A stretch of 64,000 nucleotides of DNA from Cladorhizidae sp. MBARI D1340-BT2 (lineage: Eukaryota; Porifera; Demospongiae; Poecilosclerida; Cladorhizidae). How positions within the stretch are numbered: position 1 is the stretch's first letter; every line of letters begins with the position of its first letter. The notes under the pieces were generated by a model that had not been told where the DNA came from, searched no databases, and saw only the letters and a program-made list of their open reading frames with translations. The stretch lies in assembly GCA_028752905.1 (NCBI GenBank), contig JAQNBH010000002.1, forward strand, positions 27,325,932 through 27,389,931, in the 5' to 3' direction. The position numbers and the translations under genes were made by a program. This document shows positions 50,501 to 62,432 of the stretch, one piece after another.

Positions 50501-51557
50501 TATAGACCAAATTAGGGCAAATATCAAGAACATGTTTAGCATCAAGTAAGATTACAATTCATAACTGCCCTAATTAACAAGACCAAAGTCCCAGATTTTG
50601 TCAACTGATAGAGAAGGCCCTTATCTGCAACATGTGAACAGATTATCAATAAATGTAGTGGTTTTTCACTGGCAGGCCACCGCTTTGGCAACTGGAAAAC
50701 GCCAGGAAAAATCCCAAACCTTACCACTTCAAATCACCATAACTTGCTAATACTTAGAGTATTCAAAATTTTGGCACGTACAAAAGACAGATAATTAGAA
50801 GAGCTATCCGGTGATATAAAAATTATCTTTTTTGGGTAAAGTGTAGAAAAGTTATGAGCTTCACGGCAAAAAAACAAGATTTTCGGGGGGAAAATGAGAA
50901 ACATATAGACCAAATTAGGGCAAATATCAAGAACATGTTTAGCATCAAGTAAGAGTACAATTCATAACTGCCCTAATTAACAAGACCAAAGTCCCAGATT
51001 TTGTCAACTGATAGAGAAGGCCCTTATCTGCAACATGTGAACAGATTATCAATAAATGTAGTGGTTTTTCACTGGCAGGCCACCGCTTTGGCAACTGGAA
51101 AACGCCAGGAAAAATCCCAAACCTTACCACTTCAAATCACCATAACTTCCTAATACTTAGAGTACTCAACATTTTGGCACGTACAAAAGACAGATAATTA
51201 GAAGGGCTATCCGGTGATATAAAAAGTATCTTTTTGGGGTAAAGTGTAGAAATGTTATGAGCTTCACGGCAAAAAAACAAGATTTTCGGGGGGAAAATGA
51301 GAAACATATAGACCAAATTAGGGCAAATATCAAGAACATGTTTAGCATCAAGTAAGAGTACAATTCATAACTGCCCTAATTAACAAGACCAAAGTCCCAG
51401 ATTTTGTCAACTGATAGAGAAGGCCCTTATCTGCAACATGTGAACAGATTATCAATAAATGTAGTGGTTTTTCACTGGCAGGCCACCGCTTTGGCAACTG
51501 GAAAACGCCAGGAAAAATCACAAACCTTACCACTTCAAATCACCATAACTTGCTAAT
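47529..51557. repeat. 10-unit version of the same higher-order repeat, 4029 bp
   Basis: The order is E, F, D, E, F without deletion, N, A, B, C, D. Compared with 43097-47528 it lacks one A unit (403 bp). Its second E unit (48737) has caactgg where the partner at 44305 has caacttg. Its last two units (C at 50752, D at 51155) also open the 12-unit higher-order repeat to the right, so the two repeat systems overlap there. Confidence 0.87.
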
Positions 51558-54500
51558 ACTTAGAGTACTTAAAATTTTGGCACGTACAAAAGACAGATAA
51601 TTAGAAGGGCTATCCGGTGATATAAAAATTATCTTTTTTGGGTAAAGTGTAGAAAAGTTATGAGCTTCACGGCAAAAAAACAAGATTTTCGGGGGGGAAA
51701 TGAGAAACATATAGACCAAATTAGGGCAAATATCAAGAACATGTTTAGCATCAAGTAAGAGTACAATTCATAACTGCCCTAATTAACAAGACCAAAGTCC
51801 CAGATTTTGTCAACTGATAGAGAAGGCCCTTATCTGCAACATGTGAACAGATTATCAATAAATGTAGTGGTTTTTCACTGGCAGGCCACCGCTTTGGCAA
51901 CTTGAAAACGCCAGGAAAAATCCCAAACCTTACCACTTCAAATCACCATAACTTGCTAATACTTAGAGTACTTAAAATTTTGGCACGTACAAAAGACAGA
52001 TAATTAGAAGAGCTATCCAGTAATATAAAAATTATCTTTTTTAGGAAAAGTGTAGAAAAGTTATGAGCTTCACGGCAAAAAAACAAGATTTTCGGGGGGA
52101 AAATGAGAAACATATAGACCAAATTAGGGCAAATATCAAGAACATGTTTAGCATCAAGTAAGAGTACAATTCATAACTGCCCTAATTAACAAGACCAAAG
52201 TCCCAGATTTTGTCAACTGATAGAGAAGGCCTTATCTGCAACATGTGAACAGATTATCAATAAATGTAGTGGTTTTTCACTGGCAGGCCACCGCTTTGGC
52301 AACTGGAAAACGCCAGGAAAAATCCCAAACCTTACCACTTCAAATCACCATAACTTCCTAATACTTAGAGTACTCAACATTTTGGCACGTACAAAAGACA
52401 GATAATTAGAAGGGCTATCCGGTGATATAAAAAGTATCTTTTTGGGGTAAAGTGTAGAAATGTTATGAGCTTCACGGCAAAAAAACAAGATTTTCGGGGG
52501 GAAAATGAGAAACATATAGACCAAATTAGGGCAAATATCAAGAACATGTTTAGCATCAAGTAAGAGTACAATTCATAACTGCCCTAATTAACAAGACCAA
52601 AGTCCCAGATTTTGTCAACTGATAGAGAAGGCCCTTATCTGCAACATGTGAACAGATTATCAATAAATGTAGTGGTTTTTCACTGGCAGGCCACCGCTTT
52701 GGCAACTGGAAAACGCCAGGAAAAATCACAAACCTTACCACTTCAAATCACCATAACTTGCTAATACTTAGAGTACTTAAAATTTTGGCACGTACAAAAG
52801 ACAGATAATTAGAAGGGCTATCCGGTGATATAAAAATTATCTTTTTTGGGTAAAGTGTAGAAAAGTTATGAGCTTCACGGCAAAAAAACAAGATTTTCGG
52901 GGGGGAAATGAGAAACATATAGACCAAATTAGGGCAAATATCAAGAACATGTTTAGCATCAAGTAAGAGTACAATTCATAACTGCCCTAATTAACAAGAC
53001 CAAAGTCCCAGATTTTGTCAACTGATAGAGAAGGCCCTTATCTGCAACATGTGAACAGATTATCAATAAATGTAGTGGTTTTTCACTGGCAGGCCACCGC
53101 TTTGGCAACTTGAAAACGCCAGGAAAAATCCCAAACCTTACCACTTCAAATCACCATAACTTGCTAATACTTAGAGTACTTAAAATTTTGGCACGTACAA
53201 AAGACAGATAATTAGAAGAGCTATCCAGTAATATAAAAATTATCTTTTTTAGGAAAAGTGTAGAAAAGTTATGAGCTTCACGGCAAAAAAACAAGATTTT
53301 CGGGGGGAAAATGAGAAACATATAGACCAAATTAGGGCAAATATCAAGAACATGTTTAGCATCAAGTAAGAGTACAATTCATAACTGCCCTAATTAACAA
53401 GACCAAAGTCCCAGATTTTGTCAACTGATAGAGAAGGCCTTATCTGCAACATGTGAACAGATTATCAATAAATGTAGTGGTTTTTCACTGGCAGGCCACC
53501 GCTTTGGCAACTGGAAAACGCCAGGAAAAATCCCAAACCTTACCACTTCAAATCACCATAACTTGCTAATACTTAGAGTACTTAAAATTTTGGCACGTAC
53601 AAAAGACAGATAATTAGAAGAGCTATCCAGTAATATAAAAATTATCTTTTTTGGGTAAAGTGTAGAAAAGTTATGAGCTTCACGGCAAAAAAACAAGATT
53701 TTCGGGGGGAAAATGAGAAACATATAGACCAAATTAGGGCAAATATCAAGAACATGTTTAGCATCAAGTAAGAGTACAATTCATAACTGCCCTAATTAAC
53801 AAGACCAAAGTCCCAGATTTTGTCAACTGATAGAGAAGGCCCTTATCTGCAACATGTGAACAGATTATCAATAAATGTAGTGGTTTTTCACTGGCAGGCC
53901 ACCGCTTTGGCAACTGGAAAACGCCAGGAAAAATCCCAAACCTTACCACTTCAAATCACCATAACTTCCTAATACTTAGAGTACTCAACATTTTGGCACG
54001 TACAAAAGACAGATAATTAGAAGGGCTATCCGGTGATATAAAAAGTATCTTTTTGGGGTAAAGTGTAGAAATGTTATGAGCTTCACGGCAAAAAAACAAG
54101 ATTTTCGGGGGGAAAATGAGAAACATATAGACCAAATTAGGGCAAATATCAAGAACATGTTTAGCATCAAGTAAGAGTACAATTCATAACTGCCCTAATT
54201 AACAAGACCAAAGTCCCAGATTTTGTCAACTGATAGAGAAGGCCCTTATCTGCAACATGTGAACAGATTATCAATAAATGTAGTGGTTTTTCACTGGCAG
54301 GCCACCGCTTTGGCAACTGGAAAACGCCAGGAAAAATCCCAAACCTTACCACTTCAAATCACCATAACTTCCTAATACTTAGAGTACTCAACATTTTGGC
54401 ACGTACAAAAGAAAGATAATTAGAAGGGCTATCCGGTGATATAAAAATTATCTTTTTGGGGTAAAGTGTAGAAAAGTTATGAGCTTCACGGCAAAAAAAC

Positions 54501-55584
54501 AAGATTTTCGGGGGGGAAATGAGAAACATATAGACCAAATTAGGGCAAATATCAAGAACATGTTTAGCATCAAGTAAGAGTACAATTCATAACTGCCCTA
54601 ATTAACAAGACCAAAGTCCCAGATTTTGTCAACTGATAGAGAAGGCCCTTATCTGCAACATGTGAACAGATTATCAATAAATGTAGTGGTTTTTCACTGG
54701 CAGGCCACCGCTTTGGCAACTTGAAAACGCCAGGAAAAACCCCAAACCTTACCACTTCAAATCACCATAACTTGCTAATACTTAGAGTACTTAAAATTTT
54801 GGCACGTACAAAAGACAGATAATTAGAAGAGCTATTCGGTGATATAAAAATTATCTTTTTTGGGTAAAGTGTAGAAATGTTATGAGCTTCACGGCAAAAA
54901 AACAAGATTTTCGGGGGGGAAATGAGAAACATATAGACCAAATTAGGGCAAATATCAAGAACATGTTTAGCATCAAGTAAGAGTACAATTCATAACTGCC
55001 CTAATTAACAAGACCAAAGTCCCAGATTTTGTCAACTGATAGAGAAGGCCCTTATCTGCAACATGTGAACAGATTATCAATAAATGTAGTGGTTTTTCAC
55101 TGGCAGGCCACCGCTTTGGCAACTGGAAAACGCCAGGAAAAATCACAAACCTTACCACTTCAAATCACAATAACTTGCTAATAATTAGAGTACTCAAAAT
55201 TTTGGCACGTACAAAAGACAGATAATTAGAAGGGCTATCCGGTGATATAAAAATTATCTTTTTTGGGTAAAGTGTAGAAAAGTTATGAGCTTCACGGCAA
55301 AAAACAAGATTTTCGGGGGGAAAATGAGAAACATATAGACCAAATTAGGGCAAATATCAAGAACATGTTTAGCATCAAGTAAGAGTACAATTCATAACTG
55401 CCCTAATTAACAAGACCAAAGTCCCAGATTTTGTCAACTGATAGAGAAGGCCCTTATCTGCAACATGTGAACAGATTATCAATAAATGTAGTGGTTTTTC
55501 ACTGGCAGGCCACCGCTTTGGCAACTGGAAAACGCCAGGAAAAATCCCAAACCTTACCACTTCAAATCACCATAACTTGCTAAT
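50752..55584. repeat. 12-unit higher-order repeat, 4833 bp, right segment copy 1
   Basis: The order C-D-E-F-D-E-F-G-D-H-I-J is complete and unexpanded. It is followed at once by a second copy of equal length. The J unit (55183) has ggccacc and ggaaaac, as in the first left-segment repeat. Confidence 0.92.
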
Positions 55585-58500
55585 ACTTAGAGTATTCAAA
55601 ATTTTGGCACGTACAAAAGACAGATAATTAGAAGAGCTATCCGGTGATATAAAAATTATCTTTTTTGGGTAAAGTGTAGAAAAGTTATGAGCTTCACGGC
55701 AAAAAAACAAGATTTTCGGGGGGAAAATGAGAAACATATAGACCAAATTAGGGCAAATATCAAGAACATGTTTAGCATCAAGTAAGAGTACAATTCATAA
55801 CTGCCCTAATTAACAAGACCAAAGTCCCAGATTTTGTCAACTGATAGAGAAGGCCCTTATCTGCAACATGTGAACAGATTATCAATAAATGTAGTGGTTT
55901 TTCACTGGCAGGCCACCGCTTTGGCAACTGGAAAACGCCAGGAAAAATCCCAAACCTTACCACTTCAAATCACCATAACTTCCTAATACTTAGAGTACTC
56001 AACATTTTGGCACGTACAAAAGACAGATAATTAGAAGGGCTATCCGGTGATATAAAAAGTATCTTTTTGGGGTAAAGTGTAGAAATGTTATGAGCTTCAC
56101 GGCAAAAAAACAAGATTTTCGGGGGGAAAATGAGAAACATATAGACCAAATTAGGGCAAATATCAAGAACATGTTTAGCATCAAGTAAGAGTACAATTCA
56201 TAACTGCCCTAATTAACAAGACCAAAGTCCCAGATTTTGTCAACTGATAGAGAAGGCCCTTATCTGCAACATGTGAACAGATTATCAATAAATGTAGTGG
56301 TTTTTCACTGGCAGGCCACCGCTTTGGCAACTGGAAAACGCCAGGAAAAATCACAAACCTTACCACTTCAAATCACCATAACTTGCTAATACTTAGAGTA
56401 CTTAAAATTTTGGCACGTACAAAAGACAGATAATTAGAAGGGCTATCCGGTGATATAAAAATTATCTTTTTTGGGTAAAGTGTAGAAAAGTTATGAGCTT
56501 CACGGCAAAAAAACAAGATTTTCGGGGGGGAAATGAGAAACATATAGACCAAATTAGGGCAAATATCAAGAACATGTTTAGCATCAAGTAAGAGTACAAT
56601 TCATAACTGCCCTAATTAACAAGACCAAAGTCCCAGATTTTGTCAACTGATAGAGAAGGCCCTTATCTGCAACATGTGAACAGATTATCAATAAATGTAG
56701 TGGTTTTTCACTGGCAGGCCACCGCTTTGGCAACTTGAAAACGCCAGGAAAAATCCCAAACCTTACCACTTCAAATCACCATAACTTGCTAATACTTAGA
56801 GTACTTAAAATTTTGGCACGTACAAAAGACAGATAATTAGAAGAGCTATCCAGTAATATAAAAATTATCTTTTTTAGGAAAAGTGTAGAAAAGTTATGAG
56901 CTTCACGGCAAAAAAACAAGATTTTCGGGGGGAAAATGAGAAACATATAGACCAAATTAGGGCAAATATCAAGAACATGTTTAGCATCAAGTAAGAGTAC
57001 AATTCATAACTGCCCTAATTAACAAGACCAAAGTCCCAGATTTTGTCAACTGATAGAGAAGGCCTTATCTGCAACATGTGAACAGATTATCAATAAATGT
57101 AGTGGTTTTTCACTGGCAGGCCACCGCTTTGGCAACTGGAAAACGCCAGGAAAAATCCCAAACCTTACCACTTCAAATCACCATAACTTCCTAATACTTA
57201 GAGTACTCAACATTTTGGCACGTACAAAAGACAGATAATTAGAAGGGCTATCCGGTGATATAAAAAGTATCTTTTTGGGGTAAAGTGTAGAAATGTTATG
57301 AGCTTCACGGCAAAAAAACAAGATTTTCGGGGGGAAAATGAGAAACATATAGACCAAATTAGGGCAAATATCAAGAACATGTTTAGCATCAAGTAAGAGT
57401 ACAATTCATAACTGCCCTAATTAACAAGACCAAAGTCCCAGATTTTGTCAACTGATAGAGAAGGCCCTTATCTGCAACATGTGAACAGATTATCAATAAA
57501 TGTAGTGGTTTTTCACTGGCAGGCCACCGCTTTGGCAACTGGAAAACGCCAGGAAAAATCACAAACCTTACCACTTCAAATCACCATAACTTGCTAATAC
57601 TTAGAGTACTTAAAATTTTGGCACGTACAAAAGACAGATAATTAGAAGGGCTATCCGGTGATATAAAAATTATCTTTTTTGGGTAAAGTGTAGAAAAGTT
57701 ATGAGCTTCACGGCAAAAAAACAAGATTTTCGGGGGGGAAATGAGAAACATATAGACCAAATTAGGGCAAATATCAAGAACATGTTTAGCATCAAGTAAG
57801 AGTACAATTCATAACTGCCCTAATTAACAAGACCAAAGTCCCAGATTTTGTCAACTGATAGAGAAGGCCCTTATCTGCAACATGTGAACAGATTATCAAT
57901 AAATGTAGTGGTTTTTCACTGGCAGGCCACCGCTTTGGCAACTTGAAAACGCCAGGAAAAATCCCAAACCTTACCACTTCAAATCACCATAACTTGCTAA
58001 TACTTAGAGTACTTAAAATTTTGGCACGTACAAAAGACAGATAATTAGAAGAGCTATCCAGTAATATAAAAATTATCTTTTTTAGGAAAAGTGTAGAAAA
58101 GTTATGAGCTTCACGGCAAAAAAACAAGATTTTCGGGGGGAAAATGAGAAACATATAGACCAAATTAGGGCAAATATCAAGAACATGTTTAGCATCAAGT
58201 AAGAGTACAATTCATAACTGCCCTAATTAACAAGACCAAAGTCCCAGATTTTGTCAACTGATAGAGAAGGCCTTATCTGCAACATGTGAACAGATTATCA
58301 ATAAATGTAGTGGTTTTTCACTGGCAGGCCACCGCTTTGGCAACTGGAAAACGCCAGGAAAAATCCCAAACCTTACCACTTCAAATCACCATAACTTGCT
58401 AATACTTAGAGTACTTAAAATTTTGGCACGTACAAAAGACAGATAATTAGAAGAGCTATCCAGTAATATAAAAATTATCTTTTTTGGGTAAAGTGTAGAA

Positions 58501-60417
58501 AAGTTATGAGCTTCACGGCAAAAAAACAAGATTTTCGGGGGGAAAATGAGAAACATATAGACCAAATTAGGGCAAATATCAAGAACATGTTTAGCATCAA
58601 GTAAGAGTACAATTCATAACTGCCCTAATTAACAAGACCAAAGTCCCAGATTTTGTCAACTGATAGAGAAGGCCCTTATCTGCAACATGTGAACAGATTA
58701 TCAATAAATGTAGTGGTTTTTCACTGGCAGGCCACCGCTTTGGCAACTGGAAAACGCCAGGAAAAATCCCAAACCTTACCACTTCAAATCACCATAACTT
58801 CCTAATACTTAGAGTACTCAACATTTTGGCACGTACAAAAGACAGATAATTAGAAGGGCTATCCGGTGATATAAAAAGTATCTTTTTGGGGTAAAGTGTA
58901 GAAATGTTATGAGCTTCACGGCAAAAAAACAAGATTTTCGGGGGGAAAATGAGAAACATATAGACCAAATTAGGGCAAATATCAAGAACATGTTTAGCAT
59001 CAAGTAAGAGTACAATTCATAACTGCCCTAATTAACAAGACCAAAGTCCCAGATTTTGTCAACTGATAGAGAAGGCCCTTATCTGCAACATGTGAACAGA
59101 TTATCAATAAATGTAGTGGTTTTTCACTGGCAGGCCACCGCTTTGGCAACTGGAAAACGCCAGGAAAAATCCCAAACCTTACCACTTCAAATCACCATAA
59201 CTTCCTAATACTTAGAGTACTCAACATTTTGGCACGTACAAAAGAAAGATAATTAGAAGGGCTATCCGGTGATATAAAAATTATCTTTTTGGGGTAAAGT
59301 GTAGAAAAGTTATGAGCTTCACGGCAAAAAAACAAGATTTTCGGGGGGGAAATGAGAAACATATAGACCAAATTAGGGCAAATATCAAGAACATGTTTAG
59401 CATCAAGTAAGAGTACAATTCATAACTGCCCTAATTAACAAGACCAAAGTCCCAGATTTTGTCAACTGATAGAGAAGGCCCTTATCTGCAACATGTGAAC
59501 AGATTATCAATAAATGTAGTGGTTTTTCACTGGCAGGCCACCGCTTTGGCAACTTGAAAACGCCAGGAAAAACCCCAAACCTTACCACTTCAAATCACCA
59601 TAACTTGCTAATACTTAGAGTACTTAAAATTTTGGCACGTACAAAAGACAGATAATTAGAAGAGCTATTCGGTGATATAAAAATTATCTTTTTTGGGTAA
59701 AGTGTAGAAATGTTATGAGCTTCACGGCAAAAAAACAAGATTTTCGGGGGGGAAATGAGAAACATATAGACCAAATTAGGGCAAATATCAAGAACATGTT
59801 TAGCATCAAGTAAGAGTACAATTCATAACTGCCCTAATTAACAAGACCAAAGTCCCAGATTTTGTCAACTGATAGAGAAGGCCCTTATCTGCAACATGTG
59901 AACAGATTATCAATAAATGTAGTGGTTTTTCACTGGCAGGCCACCGCTTTGGCAACTGGAAAACGCCAGGAAAAATCACAAACCTTACCACTTCAAATCA
60001 CAATAACTTGCTAATAATTAGAGTACTCAAAATTTTGGCACGTACAAAAGACAGATAATTAGAAGGGCTATCCGGTGATATAAAAATTATCTTTTTTGGG
60101 TAAAGTGTAGAAAAGTTATGAGCTTCACGGCAAAAAACAAGATTTTCGGGGGGAAAATGAGAAACATATAGACCAAATTAGGGCAAATATCAAGAACATG
60201 TTTAGCATCAAGTAAGAGTACAATTCATAACTGCCCTAATTAACAAGACCAAAGTCCCAGATTTTGTCAACTGATAGAGAAGGCCCTTATCTGCAACATG
60301 TGAACAGATTATCAATAAATGTAGTGGTTTTTCACTGGCAGGCTACCGCTTTGGCAACTGGTAAACGCCAGGAAAAATCCCAAACCTTACCACTTCAAAT
60401 CACCATAACTTGCTAAT
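55585..60417. repeat. 12-unit higher-order repeat, 4833 bp, right segment copy 2
   Basis: Same order and same length as 50752-55584, immediately adjacent to it. The difference I could find between the two is in the J unit, which carries T at 60344 and T at 60362. The same pair of changes marks the second left-segment repeat (12010, 12028). Confidence 0.92.
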
Positions 60418-62432
60418 ACTTAGAGTACTCAAAATTTTGGCACGTACAAAAGACAGATAATTAGAAGAGCTATCCGGTAATATAAAAATTATCTTTTTTG
60501 GGTAAAGTGTAGAAAAGTTATGAGCTTCACGGCAAAAAAACAAGATTTTCGGGGGGGGAATGAGAAACATATAGACCAAATTAGGGCAAATATCAAGAAC
60601 ATGTTTAGCATCAAGTAAGAGTACAATTCATAACTGCCCTAATTAACAAGACCAAAGTCCCAGATTTTGTCAACTGATAGAGAAGGCCCTTATCTGCAAC
60701 ATGTGAACAGATTATCAATAAATGTAGTGGTTTTTCACTGGCAGGCCACCGCTTTGGCAACTTGAAAACGCCAGGAAAAATCCCAAACCTTACCACTTCA
60801 AATCATCATAACTTGCTAATACTTAGAGTACTTAAAATTTTGGCACGTACAAAAGACAGATAATTAGAAGAGCTATCCAGTAATATAAAAATTATCTTTT
60901 TTGGGTAAAGTGTAGAAAAGTTATGAGCTTCACGGCAAAAAAACAAGATTTTCGGGGGGGAAATGAGAAACATATAGACCAAATTAGGGCAAATATCAAG
61001 AACATGTTTAGCATCAAGTAAGAGTACAATTCATAACTGCCCTAATTAACAAGACCAAAGTCCCAGATTTTGTCAACTGATAGAGAAGGCCCTTATCTGC
61101 AACATGTGAACAGATTATCAATAAATGTAGTGGTTTTTCACTGGCAGGCCACCGCTTTGGCAACTGGAAAACGCCAGGAAAAATCCCAAACCTTACCACT
61201 TCAAATCACCATAACTTCCTAATACTTAGAGTACTCAACATTTTGGCACGTACAAAAGACAGATAATTAGAAGGGCTATCCGGTGATATAAAAAGTATCT
61301 TTTTGGGGTAAAGTGTAGAAATGTTATGAGCTTCACGGCAAAAAAACAAGATTTTCGGGGGGAAAATGAGAAACATATAGACCAAATTAGGGCAAATATC
61401 AAGAACATGTTTAGCATCAAGTAAGAGTACAATTCATAACTGCCCTAATTAACAAGACCAAAGTCCCAGATTTTGTCAACTGATAGAGAAGGCCCTTATC
61501 TGCAACATGTGAACAGATTATCAATAAATGTAGTGGTTTTTCACTGGCAGGCCACCGCTTTGGCAACTGGAAAACGCCAGGAAAAATCACAAACCTTACC
61601 ACTTCAAATCACCATAACTTGCTAATACTTAGAGTACTCAAAATTTTGGCACGTACAAAAGACAGATAATTAGAAGAGCTATCCGGTTATATAAAAATTA
61701 TCTTTTTTGGGTAAAGTGTAGAAAAGTTATGAGCTTCACGGCAAAAAAACAAGATTTTCGGGGGGAAAATGAGAAACATATAGACCAAATTAGGGCAAAT
61801 ATCAAGAACATGTTTAGCATCAAGTAAGAGTACAATTCATAACTGCCCTAATTAACAAGACCAAAGTCCCAGATTTTGTCAACTGATAGAGAAGGCCCTT
61901 ATCTGCAACATGTGAACAGATTATCAATAAATGTAGTGGTTTTTCACTGGCAGGCCACCGCTTTGGCAACTGGAAAACGCCAGGAAAAATCACAAACCTT
62001 ACCACTTCAAATCACAATAACTTGCTAATAATTAGAGTACTCAAAATTTTGGCACGTACAAAAGACAGATAATTAGAAGGGCTATCCGGTGATATAAAAA
62101 TTATCTTTTTTGGGTAAAGTGTAGAAAAGTTATGAGCTTCACGGCAAAAAAACAAGATTTTCGGGGGGGAAATGAGAAACATATAGACCAAATTAGGGCA
62201 AATATCAAGAACATGTTTAGCATCAAGTAAGAGTACAATTCATAACTGCCCTAATTAACAAGACCAAAGTCCCAGATTTTGTCAACTGATAGAGAAGGCC
62301 CTTATCTGCAACATGTGAACAGATTATCAATAAATGTAGTGGTTTTTCACTGGCAGGCCACCGCTTTGGCAACTTGAAAACGCCAGGAAAAACCCCAAAC
62401 CTTACCACTTCAAATCACCATAACTTGCTAAT
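60418..62432. repeat. K-G-D-L-M block, right segment
   Basis: Counterpart of 12084-14098 at an offset of 48334. The G8 run lies at 60551-60558, ggttat at 61685-61690, and atcatcat closes the K unit. Its last four units (60821-62432) are the template of the tandem copy that follows. Confidence 0.88.

Larger units (their letters stand above)
49946..62432. repeat. Right copy of the large duplicated satellite segment (31 units)
   Basis: The order A B C D E F D E F G D H I J C D E F D E F G D H I J K G D L M matches 1-14098 after removal of one E-F pair and one C-D pair from the left copy. The length difference is 1611 bp, exactly 805 plus 806. It starts directly after an N unit (49543). Beyond 62432 the two segments part: the left continues with an I unit at 14099, the right with a second G-D-L block. 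Confidence 0.93.
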
